NCBI RefSeq assembly: GCF_051251085.1
Contig: NZ_JBPCZH010000008.1
Span: forward strand, 49,713 to 113,712
Source of the DNA: Cernens ardua
Lineage (GTDB): Bacteria > Pseudomonadota > Gammaproteobacteria > Pseudomonadales > Halomonadaceae
Reading direction: 5' to 3'
DNA: 64,000 nt
Positions 16,461-26,281 of the stretch are shown here, piece after piece. The translations under genes were made by a program, and so were the position numbers. Below the pieces are notes generated by a model, which saw only the letters and a program-made list of their open reading frames with translations, was not told where the DNA came from and ran no database searches. Within the stretch, counting starts at the first letter, position 1. The number at the start of each line of letters is the position of its first letter.

Positions 16461-17645
16461 ATGTCTGCACCTGAGCAAAACAGTGCCCGGCCACTTATTT
16501 TAGGACTGGCCCTTGGTGGATTCGCACTGGGGTGCACCGAATTCGCCTCAATGTCGCTGGTACCCTTTTTTTCCGCCTCCCTGGGCGTTAACGCAGCGCA
16601 AGCCGCGGACGCGATCTCTGCCTATGCACTGGGTGTATTGATTGGCGCGCCCATACTCTCAATATTGAGTGTGAGGTATCCACGCCGTTCCATCCTGATC
16701 GCATTGATGATTGCCTTTGCATTATTCAATCTGTTCTCGGCTCTGGCACCCAATTTTGATCTGATGGTTTTGTCTCGTTTTCTGTGTGGTCTCCCCCATG
16801 GGGCCTACTTTGGTGTAGCAGCCCTTGCCGCCGCTGCAGAAGTACCTTCGAAACAACGAAGCAAGGCCATTTCCCGAGTTATGTTGGGCCTCACCATCGC
16901 TACCATCGGTGGTGTCCCCGCTGCTAACCTGATGGGGCAAACCATTGGGTGGCGCTGGTGCTATTTCGTAGTCACCCTGTTGGCTCTGGGCACGGCATAT
17001 GCTGTCTGGCGTAATGCGCCGCACGACAAACCTGACCCCGATGCCAAACCAACACGCGAACTGACTGCATTAAAAAATCCTCAAGTGCTCTTGAGTCTTG
17101 CCACCTGTGCCGTAGGTTTTGGTGGATTTTTTGCGGTATATACCTATATCGCCTCAGCCGTTCAGAATGACATGCATGCCTCCGTGATATTGGCCCCCTT
17201 CGCGCTGGCCGCAATTGGAGCAGGCATGACCCTGGGTGCATTGCTGGTAGGTTCCATCAGTACTCGATATCAAACACCTGCTATATTCGGCTTCCTTACG
17301 CTCTCTATGGTAGCGCTGCTGCTCTATCATGCATCAGCCAGCCACATCGCCACTTACCTTATTGATCTGCTGGTCATCGGCATTAGTGGCGGAGTTACTG
17401 TATTGCTGCAGACACGCCTATTGGATGTTTCCGGTAAGGCACAGCGGTTGGCCTCAGCATTGAACCAGTCAGCCTTTAACCTCGCCAATGCACTTGGGCC
17501 ATGGCTCGCTGCAATTTTCATTTATCGCGGGTATGGTTTTCTCTCTGCGGGGTATGTAGGGGCAGCACTTTCCCTGGGCGGTATCATCATGTTTGCACTG
17601 ACTTCCATGCACTATCGTAAAAATGCGGCGCATTATCAGGGTTGA
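16461..17645 (+). CDS. MFS transporter, AraJ/DHA1-type efflux family
   Basis: A 394-residue, 12-helix major facilitator. It begins PLILGLALGGFALGCTEFASM, has the intracellular motif LSVRYPRRSILI between helices 2 and 3, and GLPHGAYFGVAALAAAAEVP in helix 4, the pattern of AraJ/YdhP-like drug or sugar exporters. Start supported by CAGGAAA. The substrate cannot be told. It is monocistronic by spacing. Confidence 0.88.
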   Translation: MSAPEQNSARPLILGLALGGFALGCTEFASMSLVPFFSASLGVNAAQAADAISAYALGVLIGAPILSILSVRYPRRSILIALMIAFALFNLFSALAPNFDLMVLSRFLCGLPHGAYFGVAALAAAAEVPSKQRSKAISRVMLGLTIATIGGVPAANLMGQTIGWRWCYFVVTLLALGTAYAVWRNAPHDKPDPDAKPTRELTALKNPQVLLSLATCAVGFGGFFAVYTYIASAVQNDMHASVILAPFALAAIGAGMTLGALLVGSISTRYQTPAIFGFLTLSMVALLLYHASASHIATYLIDLLVIGISGGVTVLLQTRLLDVSGKAQRLASALNQSAFNLANALGPWLAAIFIYRGYGFLSAGYVGAALSLGGIIMFALTSMHYRKNAAHYQG

Positions 17646-17718
17646 ACCTTGATACAAAGCACTATACGGTGACGAGTACTACTTGTTCGGTCAACCCACA
17701 AAATATGGGATATTATCC

Positions 17719-18093
17719 ATGAAAAAAGTCATTCCCCTGTTGTTCGCCAGTGCATGTGTTGTTGCTACACTTCCCTCTGCTGCCAATGCTGATAGTCTTC
17801 TTTCTCAAGGGAAATCACTGTTGAGTCAATCTTCATCCAACAGTACCAGTACGAGCACTAACTCAGCTGCAGAAAGTGCCCTCAATGGATCATCGTCCCT
17901 TAGCATCAAACAACAGGCGCAGGCACTGGAGAAAAAATACGGCAGCAAGGCTTTGGAAAAAGCCGAAAACTCCAAGGCAGGCAAAAAAGTGACTGAGTAT
18001 CTTGAACAACAGGCTAAAAAACGTGCGGAAAGCAGTGCTAAAAGCTCAATAGAAAGTGGCCTGAAAAGCCGTGCATCCAGCCTGCTGAACTAA
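17719..18093 (+). CDS. Small secreted Ser-rich protein, unknown
   Basis: A 124-residue protein beginning MKKVIPLLFASACVV with signal cleavage near AANA-DS. The mature part is Ser/Asn-rich (SSSNSTSTSTNS), followed by a Lys/Glu helical region (ALEKKYGSKALEKAENSKAG). Not a recognised family. The open frame extends to 17683 but the signal peptide fixes the start at 17719. It is followed by a strong terminator. Confidence 0.75.
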   Translation: MKKVIPLLFASACVVATLPSAANADSLLSQGKSLLSQSSSNSTSTSTNSAAESALNGSSSLSIKQQAQALEKKYGSKALEKAENSKAGKKVTEYLEQQAKKRAESSAKSSIESGLKSRASSLLN

Positions 18094-18188
18094 TTGGTTC
18101 GATTGGCAAACGTTAAATAGCAAGAAAAGCAGAATCCCATCAATAGAATCTTTGGGATCAATGCCTATCCTGCTTCTTGTTACTCATC

Positions 18189-18216
18189 AAGCCCAGCCTC
18201 AGCGCTGGGCTTTTTA
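18189..18216 (+). terminator. Rho-independent terminator
   Basis: AAGCCCAGC/GCTGGGCTT stem with six-base loop, followed by TTTATTTTT. Confidence 0.88.
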
Positions 18217-18400
18217 TTTTTCCAAAAGAGCCCTCAGACATCACAAGCATGCTTTATACACTGCAGGAGCGCGGTACTGTGATGGCTTGAGACACACTCT
18301 ATTTTCACTTGTTACGTATATGTCCCCCTGTACGTGGCATGTTGGTCAGCTTGTATGGATGCTTCCCTTTTAGAAAACTGACTAACCAGATAGGACAGCG

Positions 18401-19564
18401 TTATTGACTATCGGAAGTTTGATGATGCCTGGCATGCGCATGGCGAAGCACCATATAGCCGCCAACACCCGCAATAAAAGAGCCAAGCAGTATGCCAATT
18501 TTTGCTTCAGCAATCGCACTTGCGTCCTGGAAAGCCAGTAGGGAAATGAAAAGGCTCATGGTAAATCCTATGCCACACAGGATACAGACGCCTAATAACT
18601 GTCGCTGATTGGCACCATGAGGAAAAGCCACCCAACGTGTTTTCACAAGGGCATTCACCACGCCAAAGATGCCGAGTGTTTTACCAGCCACAAGCCCGCA
18701 AGTCACTCCCAGGGTAATCGGTGAAACAAGGACATTTGCATCAACGCCTATAATGCTCACCCCTGCATTGGCAAGCGCGAAAATCGGCAATATAAAAAAT
18801 GAGGTTGGCTGGGAAAGCAAATGCTCCAACCGATGTAACGGTGAGGTATGGGGTGCCTGTTGAGAGCGGCTCAATGGGATCGTTAACGCCAGAAGAACCC
18901 CCGCCAGTGTCGGATGAATCCCGGAGCCATAGATCATGCACCAAAGCACTATGCCCAACAGCAAGTAGGGCCATAGGCGCCGAACACCGACCAGATTACA
19001 AAGGCACAGGCAAATGAATACCGCCAGCGCACCCACCAAATCCAATACATTGACATGGGGGGTATAGAAGAGCCCGATTACCAATACGGCCCCAAGATCA
19101 TCAATAATGGCAAGCGCTGTCAGAAAGAGCTTGAGCGAGCGAGGCACACGACTACCCAACAAGGAGACGATACCCAGGGAAAATGCGATATCCGTCGCCG
19201 AAGGTATCGCCCACCCTTGCGCGCTGCCGTGCCCCCAATTGAAAGCAACGAAAATCAAGGCAGGAACGACCATTCCCGCCAGAGCAGCGATCCCGGGCAA
19301 GAGTCGTTTGGCCCATGAGGCCAATTCACCTACGACCATTTCACGCTTGATTTCGAGCCCAACTACCAGAAAAAAGACAGACATCAGGACATCATTGACC
19401 CACCCTTCAAGCGAAAGAGGCCCCACATTCGCATGCAACAGGAAAGTATACGTAGTACCCAAGGGAGAGTTGGCAATGACCAAAGCAACAAGACTCAGGA
19501 CAATGAGTACAATACCGGGGGCAGACTCGCGTTTGAAGAAAGAGAGGGGAAATAAAGACGACAT
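18401..19564 (-). CDS. nhaA: Na+/H+ antiporter NhaA
   Basis: A 387-residue inner membrane antiporter that exports Na+ in exchange for protons. Ion-site aspartates are visible: SATDIAFSLG (Asp of helix IV) and LAIIDDLGAV (Asp pair of helix V). The N-terminus FFKRESAPGIVLIVLS and VEGWVND-like segment (LEGWVNDVLMSVFFLVVGLEIKREM) are characteristic. AAGGCC precedes the ATG. It fits a salt-tolerant host together with the ProP-type carrier at 27.9 kb. Confidence 0.97.
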   Translation of the reverse strand: MSSLFPLSFFKRESAPGIVLIVLSLVALVIANSPLGTTYTFLLHANVGPLSLEGWVNDVLMSVFFLVVGLEIKREMVVGELASWAKRLLPGIAALAGMVVPALIFVAFNWGHGSAQGWAIPSATDIAFSLGIVSLLGSRVPRSLKLFLTALAIIDDLGAVLVIGLFYTPHVNVLDLVGALAVFICLCLCNLVGVRRLWPYLLLGIVLWCMIYGSGIHPTLAGVLLALTIPLSRSQQAPHTSPLHRLEHLLSQPTSFFILPIFALANAGVSIIGVDANVLVSPITLGVTCGLVAGKTLGIFGVVNALVKTRWVAFPHGANQRQLLGVCILCGIGFTMSLFISLLAFQDASAIAEAKIGILLGSFIAGVGGYMVLRHAHARHHQTSDSQ

Positions 19565-19861
19565 ACAGGCCTTCCTTTTTATTCGAAAAACAGGACAGAG
19601 TCAGTACTCTGCAACATGTCTCCGTCATTAAGGAAAACCCTAAGCGCACGCAGCACACGCTCATGACAATAACGTCATTTCCACTATTTTAGCGTGTGAT
19701 GAATAAGGGAAGAAGAAAAACCGAACGCTCAGAAACGGTTTTTAAGCTTCGATATAGGAAATACTCACGATGGGCACGACTTCATATAAAGGGTACTTGG
19801 ACAGTGTTGCAACGTGCAGTTAAAAGTAGCCGATGCAACACGCCCCTTTGAAAAATGCCGT
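19565..19861. other. Intergenic region between gpx and nhaA
   Basis: Holds the gpx terminator and the nhaA promoter region. No gene seen. Confidence 0.5.
19716..19743 (-). terminator. Terminator of the peroxidase-FAH unit
   Basis: AAAAACCG/CGGTTTTT stem with a 12-base loop; T-rich tail on the minus strand. Confidence 0.65.
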
Positions 19862-20407
19862 TTACTTTAACGCGTCTTCGATAGCAGAGACAATCTGAGG
19901 TGCTTGCGGATCAAAATCAGGGGCAAAACGAGCCACGAGTTCATGATCGCGATTCAACAAGAACTTCTCAAAGTTCCAGCTCACTTCCTCTTCGCTGTCA
20001 CCGATCAACCCTCTATCCACCATTTTCTGACGGAAACCACTCCCAGGCGCCCACTCCTTGGTGGGTTTTGCTTCTGTCAAGGCTCGATACAAGGGAGTTT
20101 TATCCGCCCCAGTAACAGTCACTTTAGCGAACATGGGGAAATCAACACCAAAGGTACCACGGCAAAATTCCTGTATTTCCTCATTGCTGCCGGGTTCCTG
20201 ACCAAGAAAATCATTGGCCGGAAAGCCCAGTACTTCCAACCCTTGATCCTTGTACTTTGAATAAAGAGCTTCAAGTCCTTCATATTGGGAAGTTAACCCA
20301 CACTTGGACGCCACATTAACAATCAACAACGCCTTGCCCTTAAACTCTGCCAAGGTGGTCGTAGAGCCATCAATTCGTTGTAGCTCGATAGAATCAAACG
20401 TTGACAT
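19862..20407 (-). CDS. Glutathione/thioredoxin peroxidase (GPx family)
   Basis: A 181-residue peroxidase that reduces hydroperoxides using a thiol. Catalytic Cys lies in VNVASKCGLTSQYEGLEAL; FPANDFLGQEPGSNEEIQEFC and the VSWNFEKFLL segment with the active-site Trp/Asn are also present. It is a Cys, not selenocysteine, enzyme. The presence of the second Cys in the QEFC segment fits a thioredoxin-linked mechanism. CAGGAG precedes the ATG. It lies 26 bp downstream of the FAH-family gene and is probably co-transcribed with it. Confidence 0.95.
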   Translation of the reverse strand: MSTFDSIELQRIDGSTTTLAEFKGKALLIVNVASKCGLTSQYEGLEALYSKYKDQGLEVLGFPANDFLGQEPGSNEEIQEFCRGTFGVDFPMFAKVTVTGADKTPLYRALTEAKPTKEWAPGSGFRQKMVDRGLIGDSEEEVSWNFEKFLLNRDHELVARFAPDFDPQAPQIVSAIEDALK

Positions 20408-20433
20408 GATAATACTCCTGTAATTGAAAGCCG

Positions 20434-21108
20434 CTATACAAGACGCGATTCAGCAAGAAGTTCGCCATCAAGCGTCAGTTTTACCTGCTGACCACGCACC
20501 AGTTGACCCACACCTTTCGGTGTACCCGTCAAAACAATATCCCCCGGTTCCAGGGTGAAATAGTGGCTCATATAAGCCAGCTGGGCGGGTATTGTGAACA
20601 GCATCTCGTTTGTCTTGCCATGCTGCCGAATCTCTCCATCGATTGCCAGCGTAAATTCATGCGGTTCATTCTGACTGAAAAATGCGTTTGGGTCCGTGAG
20701 AGGAATAAAGGGAGTCATGGGGCAGGAATGGTCAAACGCTTTGGCTACTTCCCATGGATGGCCTTTGGCTTTGAGTTCACCCTGTCTATCACGGAGGGTG
20801 AGGTCAAGGGCCAGCCCAACGCCCTGAATGGCAGAAAGTGTTTCACTTTCCTCGGCATTGGTGAGGGATCTACCCATAAGAACCGCGAGCTCTGCCTCAT
20901 AATGGATCTCGCCCAAATCAAACCGCAGGGCTGTCTCCTGCTCCATCAGGCAGGCACTCGTATTTGGTTTGATAAATATCAGAGGTTGGGACGGTACAGG
21001 GTTATCCAGCTCTGCAGCATGTTCAGCATAATTTCGCCCTATACAGACGATTTTCCCTAATGGTTGTGATACTTTTTTCCCGCTCTTCCACTGTGCATAA
21101 AAGCCCAC
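20434..21108 (-). CDS. Fumarylacetoacetate hydrolase family protein (YcgM-like)
   Basis: A 224-residue FAH-fold enzyme. The metal-binding acidic residues are in LGEIHYEAELAVLMGR; GKIVCIGRNYAEHAAEL and PGDIVLTGTPKGVGQL are family signatures. Members act as acylpyruvate hydrolases or oxaloacetate decarboxylases. The start is GTG at 21108 with GGGGGAG upstream. Co-directional with the peroxidase gene. Confidence 0.92.
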   Translation of the reverse strand: MGFYAQWKSGKKVSQPLGKIVCIGRNYAEHAAELDNPVPSQPLIFIKPNTSACLMEQETALRFDLGEIHYEAELAVLMGRSLTNAEESETLSAIQGVGLALDLTLRDRQGELKAKGHPWEVAKAFDHSCPMTPFIPLTDPNAFFSQNEPHEFTLAIDGEIRQHGKTNEMLFTIPAQLAYMSHYFTLEPGDIVLTGTPKGVGQLVRGQQVKLTLDGELLAESRLV

Positions 21109-21590
21109 GTGGTCTCCCCCTTGTTCATGTCATGCATTTTTTGCATGGGCCACATTCAATAGCTGCCTTACCCCAACACCACCCATTGTTGATAAAAAAT
21201 CCTTTATTTTTCAATAATATAAAGAACAAACCATCCATTTCATCCAAAATGTTCAACAATCCAGGCCAAACGAACATCATTTATAAAAGACCGGCAATAC
21301 TCTCCCGTTTGATGTAGGATTAGCATCAACATGTCAAGGACGTAAATGAGACAATTCCATTAAACCAATGGCTATTCATGGCCTTTCGTTTAAAATACAT
21401 TAATTCAGCACTATCTAGCCAACGCAGCAATGCCAATCACCTTACAGGATGAACACATCGGGTATATTCCGTTGTGCGCTCTGCCACGCGTTGGCTGAAA
21501 GACTGTTACTGAAAAGAAAACTGATTCAGAACAGCCATAACTATATAAAAAATAAACAACCAAAGAACAGCAGCTAGATGAGGGAATATT
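21109..21590. other. Divergent intergenic region, no gene seen
   Basis: A+T-rich; holds the start regions of the FAH-family gene and the dehydrogenase operon. No operator is clear. Confidence 0.45.
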
Positions 21591-22349
21591 ATGGCCGATG
21601 AATCCGGAAAAAAATCCGGTGTTACGCGCCGCCAGGTAATCGGTACAGGGGCAGCTGGCATTGCTCTTGGTGCAAGTGGCAAAGCGCTTGCGCTGACCTA
21701 CACACATCAACCTGACTGGGTGCCTTTTTCACACAGTGCGCCCCCTATCGCCAACGACAGTGAAGGTTGGCAGTTCTTTACTTCGGATGAAGGTGCAGCC
21801 ATCGAAGCAATTGTTGCTCGATTAATCCCAGCCGATGATCTTAGCATCAGTGGCAAGGACGCAGGTTGCGCGATCTTTATTGATCGCCAGATGATTGGCT
21901 CTTTCGGTGATTTCTCTCATTACTATATGGAAGGTCCTTTCCAGGAAGGCACCCCTTCACAAGGGGATCAATCAAGTTTGGTTCCGCAACAACGTTATCG
22001 CCTTGGGCTGGCGCAGCTCGAGAAGTATTGCCAGTCCAAACACCAGCAGTCATTTGCCCAGTTAAACGAATCTCAGCAGGATGAAATTCTTCATTCGCTG
22101 GAACAGGGTGATATTCCTTTCGATCATATCCCAAGCGACAAGTTTTTTGCGCTGGTACTTCAGAATACCATGGAAGGCTTTTTTGCTGATCCTATCTATG
22201 GCGGCAACAAAGACATGGTGTCATGGAGGATGATTGGCTTCCCGGGTGCTCGTTATGACTATCGTCAATACGTAAACAAGCATAACCAGACTATAGATTT
22301 GGAACCCTTGAGCATTGCCGGCGGCAGTCACTGGAATACGGAAGGATAA
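21591..22349 (+). CDS. Gluconate 2-dehydrogenase-type subunit 3 (gamma, Tat-exported)
   Basis: Small subunit of a membrane-bound FAD/cytochrome c sugar-acid dehydrogenase. A twin-arginine signal TRRQVIGTGAAGIALGASG is at residues about 10-30; the mature part has TSDEGAAIEAIVARLIPADD and ends with YDYRQYV. About 252 residues. It carries the Tat signal for the complex; the flavoprotein encoded next has none and is thought to be carried across with it. GAGGGA precedes the ATG; the next gene starts 5 bp after the stop. Confidence 0.93.
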   Translation: MADESGKKSGVTRRQVIGTGAAGIALGASGKALALTYTHQPDWVPFSHSAPPIANDSEGWQFFTSDEGAAIEAIVARLIPADDLSISGKDAGCAIFIDRQMIGSFGDFSHYYMEGPFQEGTPSQGDQSSLVPQQRYRLGLAQLEKYCQSKHQQSFAQLNESQQDEILHSLEQGDIPFDHIPSDKFFALVLQNTMEGFFADPIYGGNKDMVSWRMIGFPGARYDYRQYVNKHNQTIDLEPLSIAGGSHWNTEG

Positions 22350-22354
22350 GTAAA

Positions 22355-24148
22355 ATGGGAAGCATACCTTACAAGGGAACACCAACAAAACTACCAGCAA
22401 CGGATGTGGTTGTTGTTGGTTTAGGTTGGGCTGGTTCTATCGTCGCCAATGAGCTGGCTGACGAAGGGCTCAATGTCATCGGCTATGAACGAGGCCCATG
22501 GCGTGATACCGCACGTGATTTCAGCGTAGCGACTGCACCCGATGAATTGCGCTACAACACACGCATGGAACTGATGGTGCGTGCACGTCAAAATACGGTC
22601 ACCATGCGTAATAATCCGGGGCAGACAGCCCTGCCTATTCGCCAGTGGCAGTCTTTCCATCCGGGGAATGGTACTGGTGGCGCAGGCCTGCACTGGGCAG
22701 GTATTACCTATCGCTATGACCCGAATGAATTTCGCATGAAAAGCCACCTGATCGAGCGTTACGGTCAGAAGGCCTATGATGCTGCCAACCTGACCATGCA
22801 GGATTGGGGCACCGATTGGGATGAGATGGAACCTCACTATGCCCGATTCGAGGCCATCTGCGGTACGTCAGGCAAGGCCGGAAATATCAAGGGCCAGATC
22901 CAGGAAGGCGGTAACCCTTTCGAGGGACCACGTTCAGCGGATTACCCTACTCCACCCATGGAACAGCCCTACGGTCCAACCCTCTTTGCCGAAACGGCTA
23001 AAGACATGGGTTACAAACCATACCCCGTACCGTCTTCACTGGTTTCCGAGGCCTATACAAACCCGCTGGGTGTTACCATGGGGCCCTGCACCTACTGTGG
23101 TTTCTGTACCAACTATGGTTGTGCCAACTATTCGAAAGCCAGTGCGATCACTACTATTTTGCCCGCGCTGATTCGCAAGCCCAATTTCACTGCAAAAACC
23201 AACTGTGAAGTGCACCGTGTTGTCATGGATCCATCCGGCACACGAGCAACAGGGGTTATCTATACCGACTCTTCAGGCCGTGAATGGGAACAACCTGCCA
23301 GCCTGGTCATTGTTGCTGCGTTCGTATTGGAAAATGTACGTCTCATGTTGATGTCCGGCGTTGGTGAGCCCTATGATCCTGAAACAGGCAAGGGCACCAC
23401 AGGGCGTAACTACTGCTACCAGACAGCCAACTCGGCTCAGTTGTTCTTCCACGACAAGAATTTCAATCCCTTCATCGGTGCCGGTGCGGTGGGAATGGGT
23501 ATTGACGAAACCAACAATGATAACTTCGACCATTCTGGTCTAGGCTTCTTTGGTGGTGGCAGTACGCGTGTTACTCCCATCGGTGGAGCGCCTATTGCCA
23601 ACTCAGTGACACCTCCTGGCACACCCAAATGGGGTAGCCAATGGAAGCGTGCGGTCAAGGATACCTATCATGCCAATATGAGTATTGGTTGTGAGGCTAG
23701 CTGTTATCCTCAGCGTACCAACTACTTGTCGCTCGATCCGACCTATCGTGACCCTTATGGCGATCCATTGCTCCGGATGACGTTTGATTTCTCTGACAAT
23801 GACCTGCGCATGGCTCAATATGTCACCAACCGCATTGCCGAAATTGGCAAACGGATGGGGGCGTATCAGATTGTCAAAAAACCTAGTGTGGGGCCGTGGA
23901 GTAATGCCAAGGGTTACGAATCCACTCACTTGGTAGGCGGGTTCATCATGGGTACAGATCCTTCTGTCAGCTCCGTCAATAAATATCTACAGGTATGGAA
24001 CGTTCCCAATCTCTTCGTGGTAGGTGCTACTGCAGTACCCCAAAACCCCGGGTATAACCCGACGGGCACGGTGGGGGCATTAGCCTTCAAGGCAGCAGAT
24101 GCCATTCGCCGCCTCTACTTGAAAAACCCAGGGGAGATGATTGCATGA
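22355..24148 (+). CDS. GMC oxidoreductase, FAD subunit of gluconate-type dehydrogenase
   Basis: A 597-residue flavoprotein. The FAD-binding Rossmann motif is VVVVGLGWAGSIVANEL near residue 20, and the C-terminal GMC region has YNPTGTVGALAFKAADAIRR. A Cys cluster (CTYCGFCTNYGCANY) at about residue 245 may bind an iron-sulfur cluster, as reported for FAD-dependent sugar dehydrogenases. It oxidises gluconate, 2-ketogluconate or a related polyol in the periplasm; the exact substrate cannot be read from sequence. The ribosome site GGAAGGA is inside the end of the small-subunit gene, and the stop overlaps the cytochrome gene. Confidence 0.93.
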   Translation: MGSIPYKGTPTKLPATDVVVVGLGWAGSIVANELADEGLNVIGYERGPWRDTARDFSVATAPDELRYNTRMELMVRARQNTVTMRNNPGQTALPIRQWQSFHPGNGTGGAGLHWAGITYRYDPNEFRMKSHLIERYGQKAYDAANLTMQDWGTDWDEMEPHYARFEAICGTSGKAGNIKGQIQEGGNPFEGPRSADYPTPPMEQPYGPTLFAETAKDMGYKPYPVPSSLVSEAYTNPLGVTMGPCTYCGFCTNYGCANYSKASAITTILPALIRKPNFTAKTNCEVHRVVMDPSGTRATGVIYTDSSGREWEQPASLVIVAAFVLENVRLMLMSGVGEPYDPETGKGTTGRNYCYQTANSAQLFFHDKNFNPFIGAGAVGMGIDETNNDNFDHSGLGFFGGGSTRVTPIGGAPIANSVTPPGTPKWGSQWKRAVKDTYHANMSIGCEASCYPQRTNYLSLDPTYRDPYGDPLLRMTFDFSDNDLRMAQYVTNRIAEIGKRMGAYQIVKKPSVGPWSNAKGYESTHLVGGFIMGTDPSVSSVNKYLQVWNVPNLFVVGATAVPQNPGYNPTGTVGALAFKAADAIRRLYLKNPGEMIA

Positions 24149-25407
24149 ACAAGCTGAATACCATGCTGGCAGGTGCAGGTATCGCCTTGCTGGGTGCTGT
24201 TGGGGCCAATATCGCCATGGCACAGGCTATTGACGATGGTCATAGCATGTCCGACGACTACGATGTTATTGCCAAAGGGCAATACATTGCGACGCTTGGT
24301 GACTGTGCCGCGTGCCACACGGCTCCCGGGGGCAAAGAGTTTGCAGGTGGCGTTGCGATCAATACGCCTTTCGGCAAGTTGGTAGCACCCAACATTACGC
24401 CTGATCAGGCTACCGGGATCGGTTCCTGGAACTATGAACAGTTCAAGAAAGCCATGACAAAAGGGGTTGCGCCAATTGGTCACCTCTATGGCGCCATGCC
24501 TTATACCGCGTATACTCGCGTCAGGGACAGTGATCTACAAGCGCTGTGGCAATACTTGCAAACTGTGCAACCGGTCAGCAACGACATAACAGCGAATCAG
24601 CTCCCGTTCCCTTTCAACATTCGCCTTTCGCTGATCGGCTGGAACCTGTTGAACTTCCACCCTGGAGAGTTCAAACCGGATCCTCACAAATCAGCCGAAT
24701 GGAATCGTGGGGCTTATATTGTTGAAGGACTTGGCCATTGCGGCACATGCCACACACCGAAAAACATTATCGGCGGTGACAAAAACAGCGAGTTCCTGCA
24801 GGGCAGCTCACTGGAAAACTGGACTATTCCCAACATCACTCCCGACAAGCAGAAAGGGATTGGAAGCTGGTCAACCCAGGATCTGGTGGCTTATCTGAAA
24901 ACCGGTGTTAACAAATACACCATTGCCTCAGGCCCCATGGCAGAAGAAGTCCATAACTCTTCTCAGTACTGGAGCGATGCGGATCTCAAGGCTGTGGCTG
25001 TTTACTTGAAAGAGGGAGATGGTCATGCCACGCAAACCGAGGCTCCCAAACCTCTTGCAAGCAACAACCCTCATATGGTCGCCGGCAAACACATTTATGA
25101 GGATCGCTGCTCCGCCTGTCACACCCCAGATGGTGCAGGTGTAGAAGGCTTGTTCCCACGTTTGGCCGACAACCCATTAATCCGTCAGGATGACACTACC
25201 TCGCTCATGCACGTTGTGTTGGCAGGGGCTCGTGCAGGTGCGGTAGATTCGCGCCCGACAGCCCCCTCTATGCCTGCATTTGGTTGGGACATGACCGATC
25301 AGAATATTGCTGACGTACTGACGTATATCCGTAATAGCTGGGGCAATGCGGCAGCACCGGTATCGGCCTCTGATGTAAGTAAACTGCGCTCAACCATGGG
25401 TGAATAA
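24145..25407 (+). CDS. Triheme cytochrome c subunit of gluconate-type dehydrogenase
   Basis: A 420-residue cytochrome with signal peptide (LLGAVGANIAMAQA) and three heme motifs: CAACH at about residue 53, CGTCH at about 201 and CSACH at about 330. It passes electrons from the flavoprotein to ubiquinone, feeding the respiratory chain directly from the periplasm. The start overlaps the previous stop by four bases (ATGA) with GGGGAGA upstream. The three genes form one operon with a terminator after it. Length and heme order match the membrane-bound dehydrogenases of gluconate/sorbitol type. Confidence 0.95.
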   Translation: MNKLNTMLAGAGIALLGAVGANIAMAQAIDDGHSMSDDYDVIAKGQYIATLGDCAACHTAPGGKEFAGGVAINTPFGKLVAPNITPDQATGIGSWNYEQFKKAMTKGVAPIGHLYGAMPYTAYTRVRDSDLQALWQYLQTVQPVSNDITANQLPFPFNIRLSLIGWNLLNFHPGEFKPDPHKSAEWNRGAYIVEGLGHCGTCHTPKNIIGGDKNSEFLQGSSLENWTIPNITPDKQKGIGSWSTQDLVAYLKTGVNKYTIASGPMAEEVHNSSQYWSDADLKAVAVYLKEGDGHATQTEAPKPLASNNPHMVAGKHIYEDRCSACHTPDGAGVEGLFPRLADNPLIRQDDTTSLMHVVLAGARAGAVDSRPTAPSMPAFGWDMTDQNIADVLTYIRNSWGNAAAPVSASDVSKLRSTMGE

Positions 25408-25449
25408 GGCAGTTTTCCCTGTAACATGGGCTCTTTATGAGTAATGACG

Positions 25450-25480
25450 GACCCCGCACTGCTTCAGTGTGGGGTCTTGT
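25450..25480 (+). terminator. Terminator of the dehydrogenase operon
   Basis: GACCCCGCACTG/CAGTGTGGGGTC stem (one G-U pair) with a three-base loop, then CTTGTCGTT. Confidence 0.8.
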
Positions 25481-25772
25481 CGTTGGTTTAAAGACAAAAT
25501 GCGATTTATCGGCAAAATTCGCACCCGCTCTCTCAATTTCAATGGATCATGTGTAAACTATGCGACTTTCCCGCCGGTAGGCTTGCGTGTGGGCCATGTT
25601 GCTTCCACAGATACCTGCAAATGAGGCCAACATCAACACTACCGGTAATAAAAGGCATTAATATCCAGCAGCTGTATACATTCATGTATTTTTTGATTGC
25701 CTTGAAAATAATATGCCGCATAGGTACCTCACCGGTTATCTACTGACATAAAGAGACTTTCCTGGAGCAATA
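25481..25772. other. Gap before purE, nothing seen
   Basis: No gene or known purine regulatory site recognised; purE ribosome site GGAG lies at its end. Confidence 0.4.
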
Positions 25773-26267
25773 ATGAGCGCAAGAGTCGGTATCATCATGG
25801 GTTCCAAGTCAGATTGGTCCACCATGCAGCACACGGTTGATACACTGGAAACATTGGGCATTCCCTACGAAGCCCGTGTGGTCTCAGCCCACCGCACGCC
25901 AGACCTCCTTTTCGAATATGCCGAAACAGCGGCAGAGCGCGGTATAGAGGTGATTATCGCTGGTGCTGGCGGAGCCGCACATCTCCCGGGAATGTGTGCG
26001 GCAAAAACATGGCTTCCTGTGCTGGGTGTCCCTGTCAAATCGAGTACTCTTTCCGGCGTTGACTCATTGCTTTCAATCGTCCAGATGCCGGCCGGTATCC
26101 CTACAGCAACACTGGCGATCGGGCGCGCTGGAGCTATCAATGCGGCCTTGCTTTCAGCATCAATTCTAGGTGTTCACGATGAAGGTATTCGTCAGGCTCT
26201 ACAGCAATACCGACAGGAACAAACCCAACGCGTTCTGGATGACCAGGACCCTCGTCCCTCTCTTTAA
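25773..26267 (+). CDS. purE: N5-carboxyaminoimidazole ribonucleotide mutase PurE
   Basis: Purine biosynthesis enzyme that moves the carboxyl group from N5-CAIR to give CAIR. A 164-residue class I PurE with IMGSKSDWSTMQ, VVSAHRTPD and the GAGGAAHLPGM loop. Ribosome site CTGGAG. It is followed after 14 bp by purK, the standard operon. Confidence 0.97.
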   Translation: MSARVGIIMGSKSDWSTMQHTVDTLETLGIPYEARVVSAHRTPDLLFEYAETAAERGIEVIIAGAGGAAHLPGMCAAKTWLPVLGVPVKSSTLSGVDSLLSIVQMPAGIPTATLAIGRAGAINAALLSASILGVHDEGIRQALQQYRQEQTQRVLDDQDPRPSL

Positions 26268-26281
26268 GGAGCCATTCAGGC

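Noticed and set aside
25481..25772. Purine riboswitch before purE
   Set aside because: No conserved purine aptamer core was seen, and gammaproteobacteria generally use PurR instead.
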